NCBI RefSeq assembly: GCF_004519315.1
Contig: NZ_SOZE01000013.1
Span: 62,001-126,000, forward strand
DNA length: 64,000 nucleotides
Direction: 5' to 3'
Source of the DNA: Mucilaginibacter psychrotolerans
GTDB taxonomy: Bacteria > Bacteroidota > Bacteroidia > Sphingobacteriales > Sphingobacteriaceae
Position numbers and translations under genes: made by a program. Of the stretch, positions 9,076 through 16,738 are shown piece after piece (positions within the stretch are counted from its first letter, which is position 1; every line of letters starts with the position of its first letter). The notes beneath the pieces are model-generated. The model did no database searches. It saw only the letters and a list, made by a program, of their open reading frames with translations, and had not been told where the DNA came from.

Positions 9076-9165
9076 GCGGGGTGAAATTTTAATTTGTTGC
9101 TCGATGGGGCTTTTTGTTTTGATACAGCCTTTTAGGCAAACGCCACAAATTTAACGATATTAAAA

Positions 9166-9732
9166 TTAACGGCGAATAAATTCAAAACTGCCGTTTGGAG
9201 CCAGCCGCATGATGGTTGATGGGGCTTTTTTCTCCATGCTATGCTGGTCTATATCTACCACGTAATCAACCCCATCGATGATGTTCGGACTAATCTTGCC
9301 GAAGTACTCCGGCGATGGTTGCCCGCTGATATTGGCCGATGTAGATACGATGGGTTTACGTAGCCGCTGTATCAGTTGCTGGCAAAAAGGGTGATTGGTT
9401 ACGCGTATGCCCACGCTGCCATCTTCGGCAATGAGCGCTGGCGAAAGGTTTTTGGCACCGGGCATTACCAGGGTAAGCGGGTTCTCGGCAAATTCTATCA
9501 ATTGGTAGGCAATCTCGGGTACTTCGCTAATATAGCTTTGCAGCTTGTTATCGGTATCCACTAAAATAATCATGCTTTTGCTTTCTTCACGCTGTTTTAG
9601 GGCGAAGATTTTTTTTACAGCCTCGGTGTTGGTAGCGTCGCAGCCTATGCCCCAGATGGTATCGGTAGGATAAAGGATGATGCCGCCTTCCTGCAGCACT
9701 TGTAATGCCTTGTTTACTTCGTCCTTAAGCAT
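9166..9732 (-). CDS. tsaC: L-threonylcarbamoyladenylate synthase
   Basis: 188-residue YrdC/Sua5/TsaC-family enzyme that makes threonylcarbamoyl-AMP from threonine, bicarbonate and ATP for the t6A37 modification of ANN-decoding tRNAs. Seen: ILYPTDTIWGIGCDA (19-33), IFALKQREESKSMIILV, NPLTLVMPGAKNLSPAL, GIRVTNHPFCQQL and STSANISGQPSP, all family motifs. The short form without the Sua5 domain fits TsaC. Its ATG overlaps the end of the upstream glycosyltransferase gene by 8 bp, indicating cotranscription. Confidence 0.95.
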   Translation of the reverse strand: MLKDEVNKALQVLQEGGIILYPTDTIWGIGCDATNTEAVKKIFALKQREESKSMIILVDTDNKLQSYISEVPEIAYQLIEFAENPLTLVMPGAKNLSPALIAEDGSVGIRVTNHPFCQQLIQRLRKPIVSTSANISGQPSPEYFGKISPNIIDGVDYVVDIDQHSMEKKAPSTIMRLAPNGSFEFIRR

Positions 9733-10852
9733 CGGCTTGTAATGTTTGGTATATATTCATCATTTGCGCAGCTAAGGTACGGTCTTGAAAGCGTTGTGCA
9801 TAATGGAGGCCTTCGCTTATCATCAACCGGCGCAATTCTTCGTGCAATAATATCTCGTCGATCTGCTTCGCCAGCCCTCTTTCATCATCAGGACTGATGT
9901 AGCGGCTATGCTCACCCCCCGCCTCCTCTAAACAGGAACCTGTTGCCGCAATTACGGGTGTGCCTGAAACCAGTGCCTCTAAAACCGGTATGCCGAAGCC
10001 CTCATACCTGGAAGGATAAACAAACAGAGACGCAGATTGATAAACAGCAGGCAAATCGTCAAAGCTTACATCATGCTTAAAAAGCAAACTGTCGTTTAGA
10101 TTATTGGTAGATAAAAATGCCTTTACCTCATCCAGGTACGGGGTTGCCTTACCTACCACTACTACCGGGATATGGGTTTTTACGTGGCAAAGGGATTTTG
10201 CCAGCAACATTAGGTTTTTGCGCTCTTCAATCGTACCAACGTTCAGGATGAATTCATCAGGCAGGTTGTATTTCTGCTTCACAAGGTTCATTTGTGCTTC
10301 AGATTGCTTTATGCTGAACTCCGGCGCACAGCCCTGGTAAATCACTTCTATTTTTTTAGAGTCGATATGCAGCAGTTCTACCAAATCCTGTTTTGTGCGC
10401 TCACTGATGGCGATAACCCTATCAGCGGTTTTGCAGGCGTGTTTGGTTTTGGCGGTATAAATGAAGCGATCTATCCACCCATAATATTGCGGGAAACGCA
10501 GGAAAATTAAGTCGTGGATAGTAACAACAGTTTTGATGCCCGTATTGCGGATGCCCATCGGCAGCTCATAGCTAAGGCCATGGTAAATCTCCACCCCATC
10601 CTTTTGCACATCGCTCACTACGCCTTTGCTGCGCCATAACGCGGTAAGGTATTTGCCCGCAGGGGTAATGATTTGGATATTGGAGAAGCTATCGAAAAAG
10701 TTACGCCACTTATTGGGTTTAAGTTTTGGCGTGTAAAGCAGATAGGTGTTATCCGGATAATGCTTTGCAGTGGTTTTGATGAGCCAGCGGCTAAAATTGC
10801 CCAAGCCGGTATTATTTAAAAAAGCACGTTTGGCATCGTATCCTATCTTCAT
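9725..10852 (-). CDS. Glycosyltransferase family 4 (GT4) protein
   Basis: 375-residue GT-B glycosyltransferase of the GT4 group, probably adding a sugar to a surface glycan. The N-terminal acceptor domain starts MKIGYDAKRAFLNNTGLGNFSR; the C-terminal donor domain has the EGFGIPVLEALVSGTPVIA segment containing the EX7E motif, preceded by LNVGTIEERKN. An upstream ATG at 10918 would add 22 residues, but those codons fall in the TGAGTGGTTGATTAAG repeat, so I chose the ATG at 10852. The gene overlaps tsaC by 8 bp. Donor and acceptor cannot be predicted. Confidence 0.9.
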   Translation of the reverse strand: MKIGYDAKRAFLNNTGLGNFSRWLIKTTAKHYPDNTYLLYTPKLKPNKWRNFFDSFSNIQIITPAGKYLTALWRSKGVVSDVQKDGVEIYHGLSYELPMGIRNTGIKTVVTIHDLIFLRFPQYYGWIDRFIYTAKTKHACKTADRVIAISERTKQDLVELLHIDSKKIEVIYQGCAPEFSIKQSEAQMNLVKQKYNLPDEFILNVGTIEERKNLMLLAKSLCHVKTHIPVVVVGKATPYLDEVKAFLSTNNLNDSLLFKHDVSFDDLPAVYQSASLFVYPSRYEGFGIPVLEALVSGTPVIAATGSCLEEAGGEHSRYISPDDERGLAKQIDEILLHEELRRLMISEGLHYAQRFQDRTLAAQMMNIYQTLQADA

Positions 10853-10860
10853 GGTTTTGG

Positions 10861-11033
10861 TTGATTTGGTGAGTGGTTGATTAAGTGAGTGGTTTAAAAT
10901 TTGATTAGAACCATTCACTTAATCCAACTCAATCAACTTATCAGTTGACTAGGTGAGTAGTTGAAAAAGTGAATGCTTGAGTTTAACAGCAACCATTCAC
11001 TTAATCAACCCAATCAACCATTCACTTATACCG
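10861..11033. repeat. GTGAGTGGTTGATTAAG inverted-repeat block
   Basis: Between dapD and the GT4 gene (both minus). GATTAAGTGAGTGGTT (10879-10894) pairs with AACCATTCACTTAATC (10909-10924), 15 of 16 positions; a further copy AACCATTCACTTAATCAACC follows at 10991-11010, and a related GGTGAGTAGTTGAAAAAGTG lies between. The same word family recurs at 16.6 and 44.1 kb. No gene is seen. Confidence 0.65.
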
Positions 11034-11841
11034 CTACATTATTCTCCCGCAAAGCATCATTTAACGATGTTTTCTTGTCGGTAGATTCTTTGCGGGTGCC
11101 GATGATCAGCGCGCAAGGCACCTGGTACTCACCGGCAGGGAATTTTTTTGCATAAGAGCCTGGTATAACCACCGAGCGGGCAGGCACACGGCCTTTATAT
11201 TCAATCGGCTCGCGGCCGGTAACGTCGATAATTTTTGTAGATGCGGTTAAAACTACATTGGCGCCTAAAACAGCTTCATGTTCTACGTGTACACCTTCTA
11301 CAACAATAGCGCGCGAACCCAGGAAACAGTTGTCCTCGATGATAACAGGAGAGGCCTGTACCGGCTCCAGCACGCCGCCAATGCCTACGCCACCGCTAAG
11401 ATGTACATGCTTGCCAATTTGCGCGCATGAACCTACGGTTGCCCAGGTATCAACCATAGTGCCTTCATCAACATACGCGCCAATGTTTACGTACGATGGC
11501 ATCATGATAACGCCTTTGGCCAGGTAAGCGCCATAACGGGCAATACCATGCGGTACTACGCGCACGCCAAGTTCTTTATAGTTGGTTTTCAGGGCCATTT
11601 TGTCGTAGAAAACGAAAGGGCCTGTCTTGATTTCCTTCATTTCGCGGGTAGGGAAGTATAGGATAACGGCTTTCTTTATCCAGTCGTTAGTATGCCAGCG
11701 GGAGCCAATGAGTTCGGCAACCCTAATCTCGCCTTTATCCAGGCGCTCGATAACGGTTTCAATGGCATTGGTATATTCGCTGTAATTCAGCAGGTTCCTG
11801 TCTTCCCAGGCATCCTCAATCAGTTTTTTAAGATCGATCAT
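11026..11841 (-). CDS. dapD: 2,3,4,5-tetrahydropyridine-2,6-dicarboxylate N-succinyltransferase
   Basis: Succinyl-CoA-dependent acylation of tetrahydrodipicolinate in the succinylase branch of lysine/meso-diaminopimelate synthesis. The 271 residues are full length. The left-handed beta-helix is visible in the hexapeptide-like run from GVIMMPSYVNIGAYVDEGTMVDTWATVGSCAQIG through HLSGGVGIGGVLEPVQASPVIIEDN and FLGSRAIVVEGVHVEHEAVLGANVVL; the helical N-terminal domain precedes it. The final codons touch the repeat block at 10861-11033. It is divergent from the unknown gene at 11925. Confidence 0.97.
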   Translation of the reverse strand: MIDLKKLIEDAWEDRNLLNYSEYTNAIETVIERLDKGEIRVAELIGSRWHTNDWIKKAVILYFPTREMKEIKTGPFVFYDKMALKTNYKELGVRVVPHGIARYGAYLAKGVIMMPSYVNIGAYVDEGTMVDTWATVGSCAQIGKHVHLSGGVGIGGVLEPVQASPVIIEDNCFLGSRAIVVEGVHVEHEAVLGANVVLTASTKIIDVTGREPIEYKGRVPARSVVIPGSYAKKFPAGEYQVPCALIIGTRKESTDKKTSLNDALRENNVAV

Positions 11842-11924
11842 TTAAGTACGAAATAAATTTTGCCAAATTAAAGGATTTTTGGGGAGATTTGTTTAGAATG
11901 AAAGTAAACTCTTAAATCCTTTTT

Positions 11925-12623
11925 ATGAACTATTATTTAGGAGGATATTATTTATTAGATCTGAAGGCCGCTAATTTTGGTTCTTTCAACGGACAGTATA
12001 TCCATACGGCAAGCACATGCATTAATGATAGCATGCTAGATGGTTGGTCTTATTCTTGGGCGGGAGGTAATAATAAGGCGGATATAACAAAAATTATGTC
12101 GACCTATAATATCTCTGCAGAAACGATAAGCGAACTTCAGGTATGGGTAGATAAGAATTTAGAAGCAGGAAAGATTGGGTGGCCAAATTTGTTTTCCGAT
12201 AGGGAAACATTAGAAACGTACCAAAACAAATTCTTCTTCGGGCACGATGATTTAAAAATCGTGCCTGTTTATTTTAACGAGATAGAAACAGTTGAACTTA
12301 TAGATAATTTTACTCCTCAAAACGGGATAAGCGGAATTGGGCTTTACACAAATCTTTTAAATAGAATACCCGAAAACAGTGAACAAGACGAAGAACTGAT
12401 CGGCTACGATCTCATTGGCATAGAATGGAGTGGTGACTACCATACGTTCCATTGCCACGATCTTTTAAAAGTATTAGATGAGCAATTTAATGTTAAAGTA
12501 AATAAATTTGGGCTGCTTGAGCCGTTGGATAACTGGGAACCGTTGTTGAATTACATGAATGATGAGGAAAATGGCTTTGAACCGGTGCCGTGGTTTGTTG
12601 TTAAAATGAAAATTGTAAAATAA
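11925..12623 (+). CDS. Unknown AT-rich 232-residue protein
   Basis: I do not recognise this protein. It has no signal peptide or membrane segment and is rich in Asn, Trp, Asp and aromatic residues (GWSYSWAGGNNKADI, ELQVWVDKNLEAGKIGWPN, DLIGIEWSGDYHTFHCHDLLKVLDEQFN, NWEPLLNYMNDEENGFEPVPWF). This composition is like small cytoplasmic proteins often found as immunity or orphan genes, but that is only an impression. The DNA is visibly more AT-rich than its neighbours, suggesting recent acquisition. Its stop codon TAA is directly followed by the ATG of a truncated duplicate of the S4-domain gene. Confidence 0.75.
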   Translation: MNYYLGGYYLLDLKAANFGSFNGQYIHTASTCINDSMLDGWSYSWAGGNNKADITKIMSTYNISAETISELQVWVDKNLEAGKIGWPNLFSDRETLETYQNKFFFGHDDLKIVPVYFNEIETVELIDNFTPQNGISGIGLYTNLLNRIPENSEQDEELIGYDLIGIEWSGDYHTFHCHDLLKVLDEQFNVKVNKFGLLEPLDNWEPLLNYMNDEENGFEPVPWFVVKMKIVK

Positions 12624-12698
12624 ATGCCTGAAAAACTAAGAATAGATAAATACCTGTGGGCCATCCGCATGTTTAAAACACTTACGCTGGTCGCTTAG
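12624..12698 (+). pseudogene. Truncated duplicate of the S4-domain gene (5' fragment)
   Basis: 24 codons then TAG. The first 20 or so match the intact S4-domain gene at 13277: 12630-12681 and 13289-13340 are identical over 52 nt, encoding EKLRIDKYLWAIRMFKT, followed by two mismatches and seven more matches before divergence. The copy lacks one GAAAAA hexamer after the second codon and soon terminates. It starts immediately after the stop of the unknown AT-rich gene (TAAATG). It is best read as a remnant of a duplication or recombination that placed the gene at 12739 between two copies of the S4 5' end. Confidence 0.85.
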
Positions 12699-12738
12699 AG
12701 CTGTTAGCATTGACACAACCCGTTTATCATCATCAAAC

Positions 12739-13260
12739 ATGAAATTATACTTTTTAATCATATTTACCTGCCTAACATACTTTGCCCAGGCGCAAAAGGA
12801 TGACGACATTTGGAAAACCTGGAATAAGAATTATCCCAAAGAAGATATCCCGACCATGCTAAAAAAGGAGCGGGAATACGCTATAAGCGTAGAAAAGAAC
12901 CCCAACGAAGCGCCTGACTACCTGCGGAGGGCGAGCTACCGTTTTAAAGCATCTTTTTTGGGTAAAGCAAAGCCGGTTGATGCCGAAACAATTGAGTCGA
13001 TGCAGTGGGTTTTGAAGTTTACAGGGCGCGACCCAAGCGTAATCATAGGCCTTATTGATTCGGTAGTATTAATGAAAGTTGGTGCAGAAGAAATATGGAT
13101 GCCTATACAGCGACAATTGCTGCCGCAATTGCGCGAAGAGGTTTTGATTGGGGAAGAGGTAACCCTGTATTGTTTATTTTTAAATCATCATACCAATAAA
13201 AACAAGCTGTTCAACAACTTCCTCATTTCGGAGTTTATTCCAGAGAAAGACGAATACTAG
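12739..13260 (+). CDS. Secreted/periplasmic protein of unknown function
   Basis: 173 residues beginning with a clear signal peptide, MKLYFLIIFTCLTYFAQA, with probable cleavage at AQA-QK. The mature part is mixed alpha (EDIPTMLKKEREYAISVEKNPNEAPDYLRRASYRFKASFLG) and has no cysteine pattern that suggests a known fold. I do not recognise a family. It lies between the S4-gene fragment and the intact S4 gene, 16 bp upstream of the latter, so the two may be cotranscribed. The start is chosen because it begins the signal sequence. Confidence 0.75.
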   Translation: MKLYFLIIFTCLTYFAQAQKDDDIWKTWNKNYPKEDIPTMLKKEREYAISVEKNPNEAPDYLRRASYRFKASFLGKAKPVDAETIESMQWVLKFTGRDPSVIIGLIDSVVLMKVGAEEIWMPIQRQLLPQLREEVLIGEEVTLYCLFLNHHTNKNKLFNNFLISEFIPEKDEY

Positions 13261-13276
13261 TACTTAGCAAATCATT

Positions 13277-13693
13277 ATGCCCGAAAAAGAAAAACTAAGA
13301 ATAGATAAATACCTGTGGGCCATCCGCATGTTTAAAACACGCACGCTGGCCTCAGATGCCTGCAAGGCGGGCCGCGTAAAGCTGAACGGTACAAACATCA
13401 AACCATCGCACGAGGTAAAGACGGGCGAAACCTACCAGATATCCAAAGGACCCGACCGTAAAGTGATTTTAGTAGCGGGCTTGTTGGAGAACCGCGTGGA
13501 TGCCAAAAAAGCCGTGGATTACTACCAGGATATTACCCCTATAGAACAAACCACTACCTTTAAATCGATGTTCCATGCCCCGGTACTTAAACGCGACCGT
13601 GGTACCGGCCGCCCCACCAAACGCGACCGCCGCGAAACCGACGACCTGAAGGATAATTTCTTCGAGAAGCCGGAGGAAGAGAAAGAAGGATAA
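13277..13693 (+). CDS. hslR: S4-domain RNA-binding protein (Hsp15/HslR-like)
   Basis: 138 residues with an N-terminal S4 domain: LRIDKYLWAIRMFKTRTLASDACKAGRVKLNGTNIKPSHEVKTGE, as in Hsp15, which binds free 50S subunits carrying nascent chains. A basic, low-complexity C-terminus follows (RDRGTGRPTKRDRRETDD), usual for the Bacteroidota members. The first 17 or so codons are duplicated at 12624. The gene symbol is by family resemblance only. Confidence 0.88.
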   Translation: MPEKEKLRIDKYLWAIRMFKTRTLASDACKAGRVKLNGTNIKPSHEVKTGETYQISKGPDRKVILVAGLLENRVDAKKAVDYYQDITPIEQTTTFKSMFHAPVLKRDRGTGRPTKRDRRETDDLKDNFFEKPEEEKEG

Positions 13694-13729
13694 GTACTAC
13701 CACGTTGTCATGGATGTGGGAGGGAAGTG

Positions 13730-13930
13730 CGTAAATGCAATCGCACGCTACAAGGAGTGCTTGCCAGGAGGCACCTACGGAGCCATCCGTTCTGATTTTT
13801 GTGCTATAAACAGGCGGCTCCGCCGGAGTCATAGGTTCATCGTCGCAAAAGTTCCAGCGGAACTTCCTGTTTATAGCATAAAAGAGTACGTTTTAATGGC
13901 TCCAGCGGAGCCCCCTGTTTTTAAAAGCGA
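13730..13930. repeat. Cluster of short palindromic units (GCTATAAACAGG / GGCTCCAGCGGAGCC)
   Basis: The 325-bp gap between the convergent S4 and ABC-permease genes holds no gene. It contains small palindromes GGCTCCGCCGGAGTC (13816-13830, one mismatch), GTTCCAGCGGAAC (13851-13863) and GGCTCCAGCGGAGCC (13898-13912), each next to CTGTTTATAGC-like words. GCTATAAACAGG (13803-13814) and CCTGTTTATAGC (13866-13877) form a perfect 12-bp inverted pair. About four degenerate units are present, the first near 13750-13785. It looks like a REP-type array that can form nested hairpins and may end transcription from both sides. Confidence 0.75.
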
Positions 13931-14018
13931 TTTCCCTGTCCCATTCTATACTAAATTTAATTGCAGCAATCATTATTTGTTATATTTGAGGTTTGCCTTG
14001 GCTCAAATAAATCAAATC

Positions 14019-15596
14019 CTACAAATGCCTCGCCTGGTATCGCCTCGCCGCAAAGCTGATGAGCAACAAGGCCAAAATAATGGCTGAAAGAACACCGGTG
14101 AAAACCAGGTTATGGTGTTGTGGCAGGCTGCCCGGATAGTCGGCAAAGGGCATGCGATTCAAAAGGGTATAGGTGAGCAGGAAAAAGATAACCTCGAACA
14201 TTTTTTTGCCGCCACTTAAAATGCCCATACATACCGCCAACGAAACCATAAATAAGGCCCCGATGATGAGGTTGATGATGGATAAGCCATCTATCACGAT
14301 GGCGTATCGCAGCACCAGGGGCAGCGCCAGTGCCATAGCTAACAAGAAACCTGCTATAATTTGGGCAGGTAACATCCTTTGTAAGGGCTTGTAAGAAGCG
14401 TAAGTGAAATAATGAAGCCGATTAGTCTTTTCCTTCGTCACCAATTCCGATAAGCGCGTTACCTGTAAAAACCACAAAGCCGGGAGCAAATACAAGGATG
14501 CTATAGGTAAAGGCGCAAAAAGCATGCTTATGCTTAGGCCGATACTAGGCAACCACCACCATTTATTCCCCTGCCTTACGATCAATAACAACTCGGTTTT
14601 GATAAAGGGAATTATGCTATAATTAAAAGCAACCGGTGGCAACTCAGCACTGCTTATGCCAGCCGGAATAACGGCGAATCCTTCATCATGTGGCATTACC
14701 ACTGGCTGCTTTTTCTTTTTACCAGCTGCTTTCTTAAAATCGAACCGGTGAAAAAAGAAGGAGGAAAGGTAAACTAATGCAACGGCAAAACTCATCCACA
14801 GCAAGCGGCTAAAAATAAACAGAGCTGTCCAGCTGATGCCGTTCCAGGTGATTAACTGAAAGGGCTTGCGCTTGCTAAATATAAACCCGAATGATACCTG
14901 GTCTATATGTTGATGGAACCGGGTGTTTATCTCGTTTTTAATACTGCCGGTAACCAGGCTTACACCAAAAGGATCGAAAAAGCCGCTGGGCGGTGCGGTG
15001 CTTTTGGTATTAAGGGAAGAAAGCACAATCCCGCAAAGGAAGAAGTAGATGATAAATTGCAGCATGCTACGCTTCCCTAAAAATACTTCGGCCACTACCG
15101 CTAATGCAGCTACCAGGAACATGGCAGGTAATACAAAAAGCAAATAAGGTAATATAAAGTGAGCCAGAACAAGCGGATACCCGGCCCCGCGCAAGAAGAA
15201 CATGAGCACACTTACCGCAAACGTACAAACGGCAATGGTACAAAGCACAGCGAAGTTGCTCAGTTGTTTGGCCAGCAGGTAGCTAAAATTAGCAATAGGC
15301 GTGGCTGCAATAATTAAACCCACCTCGGTATCTATGTCTCTTTTTATGCTGTTATTTACCAGCAGGAAGCCGGAAAAAGATAGCATTACCGCAGTCATGG
15401 TGGCTGAAATATAACCAACCCATGCGGAGTTATAAACACTTTTGAAGCCGGTAGCGCTTAACGTGGTGTACGAAGCGCTTACAGGTGGCACAAACAGGTA
15501 GGCCACATAAATGGTAATAGCCAGTGTAATTAAAAAGGCATAGCTGCGGGTACGCTGCAGGTAATCGGCTTTTACAATGCTGTAAATGTATTGCAT
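14019..15596 (-). CDS. ABC-2 type transporter permease
   Basis: 525-residue integral membrane protein with roughly ten to twelve hydrophobic helices and a soluble basic insert (KKAAGKKKKQPVVMPHDEG) near the middle. It reads as two halves of six helices, the layout of full-length ABC-2 permeases that pair with a single ATPase dimer. It begins 4 bp after the stop of the ATPase gene, so the two form an exporter operon. The substrate is unknown; some Bacteroidota homologues are annotated for antibiotic or gliding-related export, but nothing here decides this. Confidence 0.85.
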   Translation of the reverse strand: MQYIYSIVKADYLQRTRSYAFLITLAITIYVAYLFVPPVSASYTTLSATGFKSVYNSAWVGYISATMTAVMLSFSGFLLVNNSIKRDIDTEVGLIIAATPIANFSYLLAKQLSNFAVLCTIAVCTFAVSVLMFFLRGAGYPLVLAHFILPYLLFVLPAMFLVAALAVVAEVFLGKRSMLQFIIYFFLCGIVLSSLNTKSTAPPSGFFDPFGVSLVTGSIKNEINTRFHQHIDQVSFGFIFSKRKPFQLITWNGISWTALFIFSRLLWMSFAVALVYLSSFFFHRFDFKKAAGKKKKQPVVMPHDEGFAVIPAGISSAELPPVAFNYSIIPFIKTELLLIVRQGNKWWWLPSIGLSISMLFAPLPIASLYLLPALWFLQVTRLSELVTKEKTNRLHYFTYASYKPLQRMLPAQIIAGFLLAMALALPLVLRYAIVIDGLSIINLIIGALFMVSLAVCMGILSGGKKMFEVIFFLLTYTLLNRMPFADYPGSLPQHHNLVFTGVLSAIILALLLISFAARRYQARHL

Positions 15597-15600
15597 CGGC

Positions 15601-16473
15601 TTAAGCGTTATGTTGCGTTAATAATAAATAGGCATCTTCTAAGCCTGCATCCACAGGTCTGGATGCAGCAACGTTAGCCGTGTCGGTGCTGATGTATCGT
15701 ACACGGGTACGGTCCTTTTGGCGGCTGGTATCAATTACCTTGTAACAGGTTTTAAATGCGGCTACATCGCTACTCTCTAAAAGCACTTCAAATATCCGTC
15801 CCCTGGCCTGTTCAATAATATCGTGCTGGTAACCTTTGGTAATGAGTTTGCCGCTTTGCATAATGGCTACTTCATCGGCAATGGTTTCAATGTCTGATAC
15901 GATGTGCGATGAAAGAATAATGATACAGTCATCAGCCATCTCGCTAATGAGTTGCCTGAATCTAACCCGCTCCTCCGGGTCGAGGCCTACGGTGGGCTCG
16001 TCAAATATGAGCACCTTAGGGTCGTTAAGGAGGGCCTGCGCAATGCCAACGCGCTGTTTCATGCCGCCGGAGTAAGTGCCGATAGGCTTTTTGGCATCGG
16101 CTGTCAGGTTAACACCTTCCAGCAGCATATCAATGCGCCGGCGCAAATCCTTGCCGCCCACGCCTTTCATAGCTGCAATGTATTCCAAAAATTCATAGGC
16201 ATTTAAATTGGGGTAAACGCCAAAATCCTGAGGCAGGTAGCCCAATACTTTCCGGATGAAGTTGGGGTTGCTTACAATATCTACCCCATCTAAAAATATA
16301 GTGCCGCGGGTAGGCTGACTAATGGTGGCAATGATCTTCATCAAGGTTGATTTGCCGGCGCCATTAGGGCCAAGTAAGCCTAATATACCTTTATCAATAG
16401 TGATGGAATAATCTGATAACCCCGTTTTAGTAGCGTTATATTGCTTGGTAAGCCCCTTAATTTCTAATGCCAT
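15601..16473 (-). CDS. ABC transporter ATP-binding protein
   Basis: 290-residue cytoplasmic ATPase. Walker A GPNGAGKST (35-43), Q-loop YLPQDFGVYPNL, signature YSGGMKQR (about 133-140), Walker B VLIFDEPTVGLDP (about 154-166) and H-loop ILSSHIVSD are all intact. The C-terminal ~70 residues form the extra domain typical of ABC-2 (CcmA/NatA-like) exporters. It is directly upstream of its permease (4-bp gap) on the minus strand. Confidence 0.93.
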   Translation of the reverse strand: MALEIKGLTKQYNATKTGLSDYSITIDKGILGLLGPNGAGKSTLMKIIATISQPTRGTIFLDGVDIVSNPNFIRKVLGYLPQDFGVYPNLNAYEFLEYIAAMKGVGGKDLRRRIDMLLEGVNLTADAKKPIGTYSGGMKQRVGIAQALLNDPKVLIFDEPTVGLDPEERVRFRQLISEMADDCIIILSSHIVSDIETIADEVAIMQSGKLITKGYQHDIIEQARGRIFEVLLESSDVAAFKTCYKVIDTSRQKDRTRVRYISTDTANVAASRPVDAGLEDAYLLLTQHNA

Positions 16474-16589
16474 ATTTTAAAAATGAATGCTGCTATGACT
16501 TAAGGTTGCATTGGCATGTTACAGGAAGCGGAAAATAAAGGCAACGATAAGCTGAACTATTTATCATTCGCCAAATTTCAATCTATTCA

Positions 16590-16672
16590 ACCACTCAAAG
16601 CTTAAACTACTCACTACTCACCACTCAACTACTCACCACTCAACTACTCACTACTTACCATTCACCATTTTA
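16590..16672. repeat. ACTACTCACCACTCA low-complexity repeat
   Basis: In the 265-bp gap between the divergent ABC ATPase and nucleotide-sugar dehydrogenase genes. The 15-bp word CTACTCACCACTCAA occurs twice in tandem with flanking partial copies (CTACTCACTAC, CCATTCACC). It is the complement-type relative of the GGTGAGTAGTGAATGG words at 10.9 and 44.1 kb. It likely lies within the 5' leader or promoter area of one of the genes. Confidence 0.6.
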
Positions 16673-16738
16673 TCCTTATTTTCGCTTTTTATAACCGTCC
16701 CGCGTACTAAATGCGCCTGGATGCGTTAAATCACCTAC

